NCBI GenBank assembly: GCA_964491875.1
Contig: CAZBIC010000004.1
Location: 1-64,000, forward strand
DNA: 64,000 nt
Source of the DNA: JADJPG01 sp964491875
Lineage (GTDB): Bacteria > Verrucomicrobiota > Verrucomicrobiia > Limisphaerales > JADJPG01
Reading direction: 5' to 3'
This document shows positions 18,231 through 28,700 of this stretch, in pieces. Under the pieces are notes generated by a model. The model was not told the DNA's origin and did no database searches. It saw only the letters and a list, made by a program, of their open reading frames with translations. Position numbers and translations under genes: made by a program. Positions within the stretch are counted from its first letter, which is position 1. Each line of letters begins with the position of its first letter.

Positions 18231-18605
18231 CTACCGGCGCGCTTTCTGGAATGCGAGCGCGATGCAGTGGAATCCGGCCAGCACTGTGACGTGCAGGGAA
18301 AAGTAGACTGCGATGCCCCAGCTCTGATCTTTTGCCAGATAGAGCCCGGGCAGAAGTACGATTGCAAGACTTAGCCACTGAACATGCTCCTGCGCGATCC
18401 GTTGGGTGAGGTAGTGAACAATGAAGACCGCAATTCCTGTGATAGCTCCGCCTAGCAGGACGGCTGCCGACGGAGAGAGATAGACCAGCAAAAAAATCAG
18501 TGTGGTAACTGCGATACCCAAGTAAAGCGGTGCCCATCGGCGGATACGCAGCGCTGGTTGAGGGTGTTGGCCGATTGTTGATTGTTTCTCCACGTTCATG
18601 CGCAT
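18231..18605 (-). CDS. Four-helix integral membrane protein, unknown
   Basis: A 124-aa hydrophobic protein with about four transmembrane helices (residues near 22-42, 45-67, 78-95 and 98-116). It has an N-terminal polar tail and a basic C-terminus (FQKARR). I recognise no conserved catalytic or transport motif. The start is taken as ATG 18605 (a second ATG is at 18599); the longer reading would need a TTG. It is divergent from the SGNH-TPR gene, whose coding region begins nearby. Confidence 0.6.
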   Translation of the reverse strand: MRMNVEKQSTIGQHPQPALRIRRWAPLYLGIAVTTLIFLLVYLSPSAAVLLGGAITGIAVFIVHYLTQRIAQEHVQWLSLAIVLLPGLYLAKDQSWGIAVYFSLHVTVLAGFHCIALAFQKARR

Positions 18606-18680
18606 CACGGAACCATATTCATCTTCGATGTTCAAATTGATTTAAGCTGGCCTTTTGGTGGTGCCCCGTCACCCACGCGG

Positions 18681-21197
18681 ATGTTTGGGGCCAAACCTCC
18701 CTTTGGCCGCTTGTCCGGCTTCGGGGTAATCGCTACTCTGCCGCCGTTGAAACCGAAGAAGAAACATTCCAGCCGCGCCGGCCAGTCCGGCGCGGCTGCT
18801 TCGTCTCCAGTTCCAGTGACGAATGCTTCCTCCGGCTCCCGGCGACGCTGGTTCCGACTCATCGCGCTCCTCGTCCCCGTCGTCGGTTTGCTCCTGCTCG
18901 AACTGTTGCTGCGCGCGCTGGGCGTCGGCTATCCGACTGCGTTCTTCCTCAAGACTGAGGTGAACGGGCGTGCGATGTACATCGAGAACCAGCAGTTCTC
19001 GCGACGCTACTTCCCGCCTGGCCTCGAACGCACGCCGCAGCCGGTGATGTTCCCGGTCGAGAAACCGCCCGACACCATCCGCATCTTCGTCCTCGGCGAA
19101 TCTGCTGCGATGGGCGACCCGGAACCGGCCTATGGACTCGCGCGCATTCTTGAAGTGCTCCTGCGCGAGGCGCTGCCTGGAAAGAAGATCGAAGTCATCA
19201 ACGCCGCCGTCACGGCGATCAATTCCCATGTCGTCCGCGAGATCGCGAAGGATTGCGCGGGCAAGGGCGGCGACTACTGGATTCTCTACATGGGCAACAA
19301 CGAGGTCGTCGGCCCGTTCGGCGCGGGGACGGTCTTCGGCGATCAGACGCCCGGCCTCGGCGTGATTCGTTCGAACCTCGCCCTGAAGTCCACCCGGCTC
19401 GGTCAGCTCTTCGATGCGCTGCGTTACCAGTTCGGCGCGAAGTCCAGTGCGCCCACGAGTTGGGAAGGGATGGAGATGTTCCTGCACCAGCAGGTCGGCC
19501 GGAGCGATCCGCGCCTTGCAAAAGTTTACGCGCACTTCGAAGCGAACCTGCGCGACATCATTCAGCTTGGCGAACGTTCCGGCGCGAAGGTCATCGTCAG
19601 TACCGTCGCGGCGAATCTGAAAGACTGCCCGCCGTTCGCGTCGCAACATAGGGACGGCTTTGGTGGCGCGGAGCAGGCGGAATGGACGAAGGCGCGCGAC
19701 GCCGGAGCGGCGTTCGAAACCGAGAGTGACTTCGCCGCGGCGCTGAAGGAATACGAACGCGGGCTGAAGCTGGACGATCAATTTGCGGAGACGTGGTTCC
19801 GTGCGGGACGCTGTCAGCTCGCTCTCGGCCGCTTGGAGGATGCGCGGAAGAGCTTCGAGCGCGCGCTGGATTTTGATGCGCTCCGCTTTCGCGCCGACCC
19901 GGAGATTAATCGCCTGAACACCGCCGCGTCAAAGGAGCGTGCAGCGGTGGACGCCATCAGTCTCGTCGCCACGAACAGCGTGAACGGCATTGCCGGCGAG
20001 GAGCTGCTTTACGAGCACGTGCATTTCAATTTCGCCGGAAATTATCTGCTGGCCCGTGCGTATGCGGCGAAGATTCTCGGCGACGCGGCGAAGACGGCGA
20101 AGCTGTTGCCTCTGGAGGAATGCGCGCGCCGTCTCGCGTTCACGGATTTCAATCGTTACCGCCTGCTGGATGAAGTGCGCGAGCGGTTGAGGCAGCCACC
20201 TTTCAACACGCAGTTGAATCATGCGGAACGCGACATGCGTCTGGGTCGCGAATTGGCGAAGCTGGATCGTGCTTCGTTCACCAATGCCGTGCAGATGTAT
20301 GAACAGGCCATCGCGCGGTCGCCGGAGGATCCGGTGCTGCATGAAAACTTTGCGACGCTGCTGCAGGACTTCGGGCGCGAACCGGACGCGCAGAAGCACT
20401 GGCGTCGCGTCATCGAGTTGCTGCCGCACAGCGAGGTGGGCTTCTTCGGCCTGGCGAACCTGCTTGATGCAGAGGGCCGCTCCGAAGAAGCGGTGGCACT
20501 ATTTCGCGAAGCGCTCCGGATTCGCCCGCGGTCCGCGGAGACGCGCAACGGACTGGCGCTGTCGCTTGCAAGTCTGGGTCGGTTCGACGAGGCGTTCGCG
20601 GAGTATGAGCGGTTGATCCAGATCGCGCCCGGATTTGTCGAGGCGCGGATCAATCTCGGGCTCACGCTGGCCGGGCAGGGGAAGCATCAGGACGCGGCGC
20701 GGCAGTATCTCGAAGTCATCCGCCTGCAATCGAACAACGTTCCTGCGCGGGTGAACCTCGGAAAACTCTTCGCGGTGCAAGGCAAGCACGCCGACGCGGC
20801 GAACTATTATCGCGAAGCGATCGGCCTGAAGCCGGAGAGCGCGGTGGCGCACTACAATCTCGGCAACGCCCTGACGGCGCTGGGCGATGCGGATGCCGCG
20901 ATGAAAGCCTACGCTGAAGCCGTTCGCCACGGACCGACGCTGGCGGAAGCGCGCTACAATCTGGCGCTTGGCCTCGCGCGACAAAACCGGAACGCCGAAG
21001 CCCTGGAGCAGCTCGCCGAAGCAGTCCGCTTGAAGCCGCGCTTTGCCGAGGCACGATTCAATCTAGGGGTGGCTTACGCGAAAGCCGGACGATTCGCCGA
21101 AGCTGTGGAACAGTTCCGCGAAACGCTCCGCCTCGACCCGAATAATGCCGCCGCGAAGAAGTTTTTGGAGCAGGCGCAGGCGAGGGTCGGGCAATGA
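18681..21197 (+). CDS. Membrane-anchored SGNH-hydrolase-like and TPR protein
   Basis: An 838-aa protein with a basic cytoplasmic N-terminus and one transmembrane helix (about 58-80, RLIALLVPVVGLLLLELLLRAL). An SGNH-like domain starts with FVLGESAAMGDPEPAYG (about 136-152) and continues with WILYMGNNEVVGPFGAG. About ten TPR units run from residue 330 to the end (for example FFGLANLLDAEGRSEEAVALFREAL and ARYNLALGLARQNRNAEALEQLAEAV). SGNH domains often act as esterases or acyltransferases on surface glycans. The catalytic Asp-His pair may correspond to LLYEHVHFNFAGNYLLA. The start could be ATG 18681 or a downstream TTG near 18747. Confidence 0.8.
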   Translation: MFGAKPPFGRLSGFGVIATLPPLKPKKKHSSRAGQSGAAASSPVPVTNASSGSRRRWFRLIALLVPVVGLLLLELLLRALGVGYPTAFFLKTEVNGRAMYIENQQFSRRYFPPGLERTPQPVMFPVEKPPDTIRIFVLGESAAMGDPEPAYGLARILEVLLREALPGKKIEVINAAVTAINSHVVREIAKDCAGKGGDYWILYMGNNEVVGPFGAGTVFGDQTPGLGVIRSNLALKSTRLGQLFDALRYQFGAKSSAPTSWEGMEMFLHQQVGRSDPRLAKVYAHFEANLRDIIQLGERSGAKVIVSTVAANLKDCPPFASQHRDGFGGAEQAEWTKARDAGAAFETESDFAAALKEYERGLKLDDQFAETWFRAGRCQLALGRLEDARKSFERALDFDALRFRADPEINRLNTAASKERAAVDAISLVATNSVNGIAGEELLYEHVHFNFAGNYLLARAYAAKILGDAAKTAKLLPLEECARRLAFTDFNRYRLLDEVRERLRQPPFNTQLNHAERDMRLGRELAKLDRASFTNAVQMYEQAIARSPEDPVLHENFATLLQDFGREPDAQKHWRRVIELLPHSEVGFFGLANLLDAEGRSEEAVALFREALRIRPRSAETRNGLALSLASLGRFDEAFAEYERLIQIAPGFVEARINLGLTLAGQGKHQDAARQYLEVIRLQSNNVPARVNLGKLFAVQGKHADAANYYREAIGLKPESAVAHYNLGNALTALGDADAAMKAYAEAVRHGPTLAEARYNLALGLARQNRNAEALEQLAEAVRLKPRFAEARFNLGVAYAKAGRFAEAVEQFRETLRLDPNNAAAKKFLEQAQARVGQ

Positions 21198-21322
21198 CAG
21201 TTGCTTCTTTGGCTTCGTTCTCCCTCGGAAGACTTTCGCTTCTCGATCAGCATTGACGCTTGCCTGAAGTCACCATTTCTGGGGCTTTATGGAGGTTCAA
21301 ATCTACAAAAGGAATTTAGGTC

Positions 21323-21628
21323 ATGAGATTCATTTCAACCTTTCTATCCGCGAGTTTATTGCTCGGTTTGAGTCTGTCGTCCGCATTTGCCGCTTCGCCG
21401 GTTGTTACCAATGTCGTGGCGTCCCAGCGGACAGGGACAGAGTTGATCGACATTCGGTATGATGGGTTCGACGCGGACAGTGATCTGTTAAAAGTTCGAG
21501 TGGAGATCTCCCACAATGGAGGCACCAACTATTCCGTACCTGCCATTACTCTGACTGGAGACGTTGGCAACAAGAGGGATTTGAGAACTACGCTTGCATC
21601 ACGTCTTTTTGGAGAGTTCTCCTCCTGA
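21323..21628 (+). pseudogene. 5' remnant of a secreted protein gene
   Basis: A 101-aa ORF with a good ribosome-binding stretch (aaaaggaa, about 11 nt before the ATG) and a signal peptide (MRFISTFLSASLLLGLSLSSAFAA). The segment VVTNVVASQRTGTELIDIRYDGFDADSD, then VRVEISHNGGTNYSVPAITLTGDVG, matches the N-terminal beta domain that in Verrucomicrobia precedes longer secreted modules such as formylglycine-generating-enzyme-like domains. After GDVG the sequence becomes unrelated and stops within 20 residues. It is therefore likely a truncated gene, though expression as a short secreted protein is possible. Confidence 0.55.
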
Positions 21629-21691
21629 TTTCTTGACAATTATGTTGGGTTCGTCACGCTAGACAGAGAGAAAAATCCACACGAATAATCT

Positions 21692-24082
21692 ATGCGAGCG
21701 CGCACCTTCTTTTTGAGTCTCGTTTTTCTCGGTTTGACCTTGAGCTGGGCGGTTAGCGCAGCTCCGGGCAACGACAAGTTTTCCAATGCGACAGTGCTAA
21801 CCGGTCGCGTCATATCAGTGACGGGTTCGACTACGGGTGCGACGATTGAACCTGGAGAATTTATGTGGGCTGACAATCGGGGAGGGCATTCTATTTGGTA
21901 TCGTTGGGAAGCACCGGATGACGGTGTCTGCACTTTGTCCGGAAGTGGTCCGGGAGCTGGGGTGTTGTTCACTGTGTTGGTCGGTAATTCGCCGAGGCTG
22001 GCGGATCTTTCACTCGTGGCTAACAATGCTTTTGGGGAGAGCGGGATTCCGGTGCGGTTTCGAGTCGAAGCGGGCCGTGAGTACCGAATATGCGTTGACG
22101 GTTTTTTGGGAGAAGAAGGTGACATCTCAATGAGCCTCGTGCTCGGGCCTTTTAATGATGCGTTTGCCGATGCCACATCGATCTATGGCGACCAGTACGC
22201 CTTCCTGGGCTCCACCCGTAATGCGTCTCGTGAAGGAGGCGAAAGTCGACATGGGGGGCTCGTGACGGGGCGTTCAGTATGGTGGATTTGGACGGCACCA
22301 GCGTCCGCACAAGTGCATTTCCAGGTACGGGCTCCAGACCTCGATCCAGTCCTGTCGGCCTATCTTGGAACAGTGTTGACTGATTTGACTCTCATCGCGG
22401 CTGCCACCAATGCAGTCGGCGACGAATTGACGGTGTCTTTCGCGGCCACGGCAGGGCTGACCTACGCACTCGCGCTCGATGGACGGCACCCTCACGGCAC
22501 GAATTACTCACTTTCGATGACGATGGATCTTCTTCGGATAAGTTCACCCCTTTCTGGGGAAGTAATCGGGTATCCAGCAAATATACTATTGGGTGTACAG
22601 ATTCCGGCAAGCCTTCCGGCAGTGACGCAGGTCGAGTATTACGATAACCAAGAATTGATCGCGATTGTAACCAATGCTCCTTATGGATTTCGATGGGAGC
22701 ACGTATCACCGGGGAGCCATCCCATCGCTGCTCGCTCAGTGAGTGCTGATGGCAGTACGAACCAGTCTCTCCCAACTGCGGTTCTTGTGTATACGAATGG
22801 CGTCCCGACACCAAAAATCGCAACTTGGATATCCAGTACGTTTGTCATCGATGCATTGGGAAATCTTCATGTGTTTGGGCTTAACGGGCAGGGCTTTTAT
22901 GGCTTGGGTACGCTGCAGGATTATTCAACGTGCATGGATCCATTCGAGTGTGAGGAGGTGAAGACGGACCAGCTTTGGTATCCTGAGCTTGCGCGCTTCC
23001 CAAGTGGTGTAACGGGATGGTTGGCGGTGTCCGGAAGCCCGTATTTGGAAATCGCCGGACAGGACTGGTCTTCCATCGGCGGGTGGGCATTGGGTAACGA
23101 CAACATGCTCTACCGCTATGGCGTTTTGCCGTTTGCTCCGAGTCCGCCGGCGACCCACTGGCTTCAGCTAAATTCCGGTTCGATGGTTGATAATCTAGGG
23201 CGGCTTTATTACGAGGGGCGCCTCCGCGATCCCCAGAGCCCCATTCCCTTCAAAGAAACCATCAGTGGAATCCTGATGACCACAAACGGGGTGGCATATA
23301 CGTTCGATGGGGTTAACTACAACGCGCTTCCGTTCCCGTCCGGGGTGACGAATTGGAATTCGGTATCGTGCAGTACTCACTGTCTCGGAATCGGTGGTGA
23401 CGGTCAGCTTTACGTCTGGGGTTACAATTACTCCGGGCAGCTCGGACTCGGCGACAATGCCGATCGCCCGCAGCCGACCAAGTTAACTCCGCCTCCTGGC
23501 GTTACGAATTGGATCGCCGCTGCTACAGGCGGTAATCACAGCTTGGCCATTGGCGATAACGGCCAGCTTTATGCGTGGGGCCGTAATTGGGAGAATCAGC
23601 TGGGGATTGGATACGTGCCTAATAACACAACCAACCGTCCTGGTCGTGTGCCGCTCCCGACTGGCGTGAGTCGCTGGGTTGCTGTGCACGCGGATTTCAC
23701 GCACAGCCTCGCGATTGCTGACGATTGCCACCTTTACTCTTGGGGCGCCAATGGCGACGGACAACTTGGAACGGGACCCGGACCCTCAACACCCTATCCC
23801 GCGCGCGTGCCGGGGCTCGGATCGCTTTGTGGCATACCGTCAATTACTGCGAGTCAGAGCAGACGTTTGCCGGATGGTACTTTTTTTCTCGAATTTCCTA
23901 CGAAACTCAATCAATTGTATTCAGTCCAGTATAGTGCCGATTCCGTCCATTGGTTTACAGCCTACCCCGCCGTAGTTGGCACTGGCGATCTGGTCCAATG
24001 GACCGATTCTGGTCCTCCGAAAACGGATTCGCACCCCGCTTCCCAGCCAACGCGGATTTATCGGATAGTTACTGGTCAATAA
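21692..24082 (+). CDS. Secreted RCC1-repeat propeller protein
   Basis: A 796-aa exported protein with a signal peptide (RTFFLSLVFLGLTLSWAVSA). Two pre-peptidase-C-like beta domains follow (SIWYRWEAPDDGVCTLS and SVWWIWTAPASAQVHFQV), then a Big_7-type Ig domain (about 285-370, ISSPLSGEVIGYPANILL). RCC1 repeats follow (HCLGIGGDGQLYVWGYNYSGQLGLGD, HSLAIGDNGQLYAWGRNWENQLGIG, HSLAIADDCHLYSWGANGDGQLGTG). The C-terminal 70 residues carry the module YSVQYSADSVHWF ... RIYRIVTGQ. The RCC1 part should fold as a beta-propeller. It probably has a cell-surface binding role; its ligand is unknown. Confidence 0.85.
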   Translation: MRARTFFLSLVFLGLTLSWAVSAAPGNDKFSNATVLTGRVISVTGSTTGATIEPGEFMWADNRGGHSIWYRWEAPDDGVCTLSGSGPGAGVLFTVLVGNSPRLADLSLVANNAFGESGIPVRFRVEAGREYRICVDGFLGEEGDISMSLVLGPFNDAFADATSIYGDQYAFLGSTRNASREGGESRHGGLVTGRSVWWIWTAPASAQVHFQVRAPDLDPVLSAYLGTVLTDLTLIAAATNAVGDELTVSFAATAGLTYALALDGRHPHGTNYSLSMTMDLLRISSPLSGEVIGYPANILLGVQIPASLPAVTQVEYYDNQELIAIVTNAPYGFRWEHVSPGSHPIAARSVSADGSTNQSLPTAVLVYTNGVPTPKIATWISSTFVIDALGNLHVFGLNGQGFYGLGTLQDYSTCMDPFECEEVKTDQLWYPELARFPSGVTGWLAVSGSPYLEIAGQDWSSIGGWALGNDNMLYRYGVLPFAPSPPATHWLQLNSGSMVDNLGRLYYEGRLRDPQSPIPFKETISGILMTTNGVAYTFDGVNYNALPFPSGVTNWNSVSCSTHCLGIGGDGQLYVWGYNYSGQLGLGDNADRPQPTKLTPPPGVTNWIAAATGGNHSLAIGDNGQLYAWGRNWENQLGIGYVPNNTTNRPGRVPLPTGVSRWVAVHADFTHSLAIADDCHLYSWGANGDGQLGTGPGPSTPYPARVPGLGSLCGIPSITASQSRRLPDGTFFLEFPTKLNQLYSVQYSADSVHWFTAYPAVVGTGDLVQWTDSGPPKTDSHPASQPTRIYRIVTGQ

Positions 24083-24115
24083 TTCGGGGGCTGACCACTT
24101 GGTGGCGTCCCTAAA

Positions 24116-24150
24116 TCGGAGGGCGGCAAATGAAGTTGCCCTCCGAGGTT
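24116..24150 (+). terminator. Probable rho-independent terminator
   Basis: tcggagggc at 24116 and gccctccga ending at 24146 form a 9-bp stem that can be extended by ggcaa/ttgcc. It is followed by a T-rich stretch (ggttctttt). It lies 34 bp after the RCC1 gene stop and would end that transcript. Confidence 0.65.
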
Positions 24151-24197
24151 CTTTTCACATAATCCCTTCTACCGGCTCACCGGTGCATTGACCAACC

Positions 24198-24839
24198 ATG
24201 AACGAGTGGAACATCCAGTCCCGCGCGCACGCCTGCCAGGCTTGCGAGAAGCATTTTGCCGACAAGCAGCATTATCACACGCTGCTCATCGACCATAAGC
24301 ACGAGGTGCAACGTCGCGACTTGTGCGAACCGTGCTGGAAGAAGGAAGTCGAAGGTCACGCCGCCGAGACGAAGGGTTTCATCTCCCAGTGGCAGGGCGT
24401 TTATGAAGCGCCGCCGCCGGCTCCGCCTGAGGCCATTCAGAAGGAGAACGCCGAGACGTTGCTCCGAAAGCTCATGGAGCAGAGCGATCCGAAGTATGTC
24501 GCGGCGTCCTATATTCTCGCGGTGATGCTGGAGCGGAAGCGCCTGCTCAAGATCAAGGAACAGTTCAAGCGCGACGGTCAGCGCGTGTTCGTTTACGAGC
24601 AGCCGAAGACAGGCGACATCTTCACGATTCCCGATCCGGATTTGCAGTTGAACCAGCTCGAAGAAGTCCAGCGTGTCGTGGCCGACTTGCTCGAACACGG
24701 TCTCGGTGGTCCGGCGGAGACTCCCGCCGCGGCGGAACCGGCAGTCGAAGTGCCTTCGGGTGCGGCAGAGATTCCATCCGCGGCTCCCGCAGAGGAGAAC
24801 GCCGGGCAGCCGGTGCCGGCGGAACCCGTGGCGAGCTGA
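24198..24839 (+). CDS. Conserved zinc-ribbon-like protein upstream of rnc
   Basis: A 213-aa cytoplasmic protein with Cys13-x2-Cys16 and Cys43-x2-Cys46 at the N-terminus, a probable single zinc site. A helical middle follows (AETLLRKLMEQSDPKYVAASYILAVMLERKRLLK, given here as landmarks at about 86-118) with a compact beta segment VFVYEQPKTGDIFTIPDP. The tail is a low-complexity Ala/Pro/Glu stretch. I recognise no named family. The stop lies 11 bp before the rnc start, so the two genes are almost certainly translated from one message, which suggests a role in RNA metabolism; that role is inference. Confidence 0.7.
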   Translation: MNEWNIQSRAHACQACEKHFADKQHYHTLLIDHKHEVQRRDLCEPCWKKEVEGHAAETKGFISQWQGVYEAPPPAPPEAIQKENAETLLRKLMEQSDPKYVAASYILAVMLERKRLLKIKEQFKRDGQRVFVYEQPKTGDIFTIPDPDLQLNQLEEVQRVVADLLEHGLGGPAETPAAAEPAVEVPSGAAEIPSAAPAEENAGQPVPAEPVAS

Positions 24840-24850
24840 CTCGAATCCGC

Positions 24851-25561
24851 GTGAGCACTCTCGGAGCTCTCCAGGAAACGCTCGGTTACGTGTTTCGCGA
24901 TGAAGCCTTGCTGCGGCTTGCGCTCACCCATCCATCCGTCGCTCATGAATCGGCGATCAGCACGCCGCACAACCAGCGTCTCGAATTTCTTGGCGACTCC
25001 ATCCTCGGCCTCGTGCTCACGCGCGAGCTCTACGAACGTTTTCCCGACTGGGGTGAGGGTTCGCTGACCAAGGCGCGCGCGCAGTTGGTGAATCGCCGCA
25101 CGCTGGCGGACGAAGCGCGGCGACTGAAGCTCGGTGAGCATCTCATCGTCAGTCGCGGCGAGGAAACGAGTGGCGGTCGTGCGCGGCAATCTGCTCTCGC
25201 GGATGCGTTTGAAGCCGTGCTCGGCGCGGTGTTCCTCGACAGCAGCTACGATGTGGCGCGTGATCTCATCCTGCGCCGATTCGGCGATGCGTTCAGCGCG
25301 CTGAACCAGGCGCCGCACATCGAGAATCCCAAGGGCGAGTTACAGGAGATGCTTCAGGCGAAGTCTCTCGAAGCGCCGCGCTACGAGATGACGGCGACTT
25401 CGGGACCGGATCACGACCGGCAATTCGAGTGCGCGGTGTTTCATCTGGGCGTGGAACTCGGCCGGGGCGTGGGCAAGAGCAAGAAGGAAGCGGAGGGTCA
25501 GGCGGCGCTCGCGGCGCTCTTGAAGTTGCGCGAACAGCCGATGACCACCGGGGCTGAATGA
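24851..25561 (+). CDS. rnc: Ribonuclease III
   Basis: A 236-aa double-strand-specific endoribonuclease that processes rRNA precursors and other structured RNAs. The catalytic domain has the signature HNQRLEFLGDSILGLVLTREL with its acidic metal ligands, and the second acidic motif ADAFEAVLGAVFLD. The double-stranded RNA-binding domain occupies about residues 155-230 (NPKGELQEMLQAKSLEAPRYEM, GVGKSKKEAEGQAALAALL). The start is a GTG 11 bp after the upstream zinc-ribbon gene. Length is normal for the family. Confidence 0.96.
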   Translation: MSTLGALQETLGYVFRDEALLRLALTHPSVAHESAISTPHNQRLEFLGDSILGLVLTRELYERFPDWGEGSLTKARAQLVNRRTLADEARRLKLGEHLIVSRGEETSGGRARQSALADAFEAVLGAVFLDSSYDVARDLILRRFGDAFSALNQAPHIENPKGELQEMLQAKSLEAPRYEMTATSGPDHDRQFECAVFHLGVELGRGVGKSKKEAEGQAALAALLKLREQPMTTGAE

Positions 25562-25570
25562 AGATTCTTA

Positions 25571-25600
25571 AACACGGATAGACACGGATGAACACGGATA
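25571..25600. repeat. Three-copy 10-bp tandem repeat, intergenic
   Basis: The units are aacacggata, gacacggatg and aacacggata, directly after the rnc stop. It has the same simple-repeat style as the heptamer arrays but a 10-bp period. It lies in the 162-bp gap before the kinase/nucleotidyltransferase gene. Confidence 0.8.
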
Positions 25601-25723
25601 CTGAACGCGCCTCGGAAGATCCCGGACCGCGGCTGTGTCGCAGACCAGCCGCAGCTTCACGGATTCTCGAACCAGCTGCGACTGGCTTTCAGCACAGTCG
25701 CGCTCCCAGGGATTGATTCGTCC

Positions 25724-28700
25724 ATGCGCAATCTGACTGACATCATTACCGCGACCGATTCCACGCTGCGCGACCAGTCGCTCGACACGGCGTGCGCGGG
25801 GTTTTCGCAGGAGGCGCTGCAAACAGAGGCGTCGATGCTCGATGCGTTTCGGCGTCAGGCGGACAATCTCTACGAACGTGTTCGCGCGCTGTTCTTCCTC
25901 CACGCGATTTACCGATTTCACCTGCCGGCGCGATTGATTGAAGGCAAAGGTTCGACGGCGCTGATTCCTTTCCACGGCTACGAGCATCTGCTGCATCGAC
26001 GCTTCGAAGAAGCGATCGACTCGTTTCTGACCGCGCAAGAAATCAACGGCCCTTCTGACGGACTCTGCTCCGCGCTGGCGACGGCGTATCACCGGCTGGC
26101 GTTCCAGACGTTGGCGGATCAAGTGCGGCGCTCGGTGCGTTCCGTGCGCGGCAATCAATGGATGTTCCGCATGGGCCATCCGGCGGATCAGCCACTGCGC
26201 ATCCGCCCGGAATTGTTGCGCCCCGACGCGGCGGGGGCGTTCCCGATTCTGCGCGAATGCACGCCGGTGCGCATGGACCTCACGCACTCGGCTTGGAGCG
26301 ACATCTTTTTCCTCGGCATGGATTTCCCCGAGGGCGCGCGCGTGTTGAACGTGTCGATCGACCTCAGCGTGCACGGCCGCGACGCGACACCGCGTCCGCC
26401 GGTCGAAGCGTATTTGCGCGTCATCGAAGAGCCGGTGCTGCGTCTCGTGAGCGTGGACCTCGGCGCCAGTGCGGACATCTCCAGCCTCAGCGACGTGTTC
26501 GACTTCGCAAAGGATTACCTCGGCCTGCTCAAGGCGGCGGTGATCGCGAGCGGTCTCGTTCCACCGGGACTGGAAGGTTCAGGACAAAGCCTCGCTGAAT
26601 TGCTCGCGCGCATGGCCGGACCGGGCCGCGGACTCGAACTGGTCAGCAGCGTGAACAACATTCCGAAAGGTTCGCGGCTCGCTGTTTCCACGAACCTGCT
26701 CGCGGCGCTCATCAGCGTCTGCATGCGTGCGACGGGTCAGGCGGCTTCGCTCACTGGAACATTGCAGGAAGGTGAACGGCGTCTCGTCCTCGCGCGGGCG
26801 TTGCTCGGCGAATGGCTGGGCGGTTCGGGCGGTGGCTGGCAGGACAGCGGTGGCGTGTGGCCGGGAATGAAGTTGATCGAAGGCGTGGCGGCGGGTGAAG
26901 GCGATCCGGAGTTCGGCGTGAGCCGCGGACGCCTGATGCCGAAGCATCGCGTGCTCGACGCGAACGATGCGTCGCCGGAGACGCGTCGCAAGCTGCAGGA
27001 GAGCCTGGTGCTCGTTCACGGCGGCATGGCGCAGAACGTCGGGCCGATTCTGGAGATGGTGACTGAGAAGTATCTCCTGCGCTCGGAGGCGGAGTGGCAC
27101 GGGCGTCGAGAGGCACTGGGCATTCTCGATGAAGTTCTCGGCGCGCTGAAGCACGGCGATATTCGCGGAGTGGGCGCGGCGACGACGCGGAACTTTCGCG
27201 GGCCGATCCAGACGATCATTCCTTGGGCGACGAATCATTACACCGAGACGATCATCAATCGCGTGCGCGCGGAGTTCGGCGACGCGTTCTGGGGTTTCTG
27301 GATGCTCGGCGGCATGTCGGGTGGCGGCATGGGATTCATCTTTGCTCCAGAGAGGAAGGCCGAGGCGCAGAGGCGCTTGCAGGAGATCATGTTGCAGACG
27401 AAGCGTGAGCTGGAGAACGCGCTGCCGTTCGCGATGGAGCCGGTGGTTTACGATTTTGCGATCAACGAGCGCGGAACATTCGCTGATTTGATCGAGGGCG
27501 CCGATGCGTTGATGCCGCCGGGCTACTACGCGCTGACGGTGCCGGCGTTGCTGCGGCTGGAGCAGCGCGAATTGACGGCGTTGCGTCGTGCGGAGCTGGA
27601 TCGGTTCGGCGCGGCGTGTCGCAGCAAGCCGGAGCTGCGCGGTATGGTGCAGACGTTGTTCGATGCGCTGGTGCCACGGGGCAGGGAAGAGTCAGGCGGC
27701 GGTGCTTCACTGACGGCGTTGCTGGAGGAGAATGGATTTGATCGCACACAGCACGAGCAGATTCGCGGTGACTTGAAGGACGGTCGAATCGGTCTCGCGC
27801 AGAATCGCCTTCCGGCGAGCGTGGTGATCGAAGATGTGCGCGCTGAAGACGTGATGGACGTATCGGCGGATGCAACGCGCAGTCGCGACTGGGAAAAGCT
27901 AGGGCGTGAATCGTTGCATCGCGGCGAAGTCGCGGTGGTGACGCTGGCGGCGGGCGCGGGCAGCCGCTGGACGCAGGGCGCGGGCGTGGTGAAGGCGCTG
28001 CATCCGTTCTGCAAGCTGGGCGGGAAACATCGGACCTTCCTCGAAACGCACCTGGCCAAGAGCCGTCGCGTGTCGCGCGAGGCGGGCATGACGTTGCCGC
28101 ACGTGTTCACGACGAGTTACCTGACGCACGCGCCGACGGCGGAGTTTTTGGCGCGTCAGCAGAGTTATGGTTACGAAGGCTCGGTGATTCTGTCGCGCGG
28201 CCGGTCAGTCGGGTTGCGAATGATTCCGACGGTGCGCGATCTGCGGTTCGCCTGGGAGGAAATGCCGCAGCAGATGCTCGATGAACAGCAGCAGAAAGTG
28301 CGCGACAGCTTGCGCACGGCGTTGATCGGCTGGGCGCGTGGCGCGGGCGAAGCTTCGGATTACACGGACAACCTGCCGCTCCAATGCCTGCATCCCGTCG
28401 GCCATTGGTTCGAGGTGCCAAACTTGTTTCGCAACGGCGTGCTGCGCGGTCTCCTGCGGGAGCGCCCGCAGTTGAAGAATTTGTTTCTGCACAACATCGA
28501 TACGGTGGGCGCGGATGTGTCTCCTGCGTTGCTGGGATGCCACATTGCGAGTGGCGCGGGGTTGAGTTTTGAGGTGATCACCCGTCGCATTGAGGATCGC
28601 GGCGGTGGTCTCGCGCGGGTGAACGGGCGCGTGCGGTTGGTCGAGGGACTGGCGATGCCGCGTGAGGAGGCGGAGTTTGGTCTCACCTATTACAACTCGA

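Noticed and set aside
16051..18537. 828-aa minus-strand ORF antisense to the propeller gene
   Set aside because: It is a by-product of high GC in the opposite frame; its composition is Arg/His/Val-rich without motifs, while the plus-strand protein has clear family landmarks.
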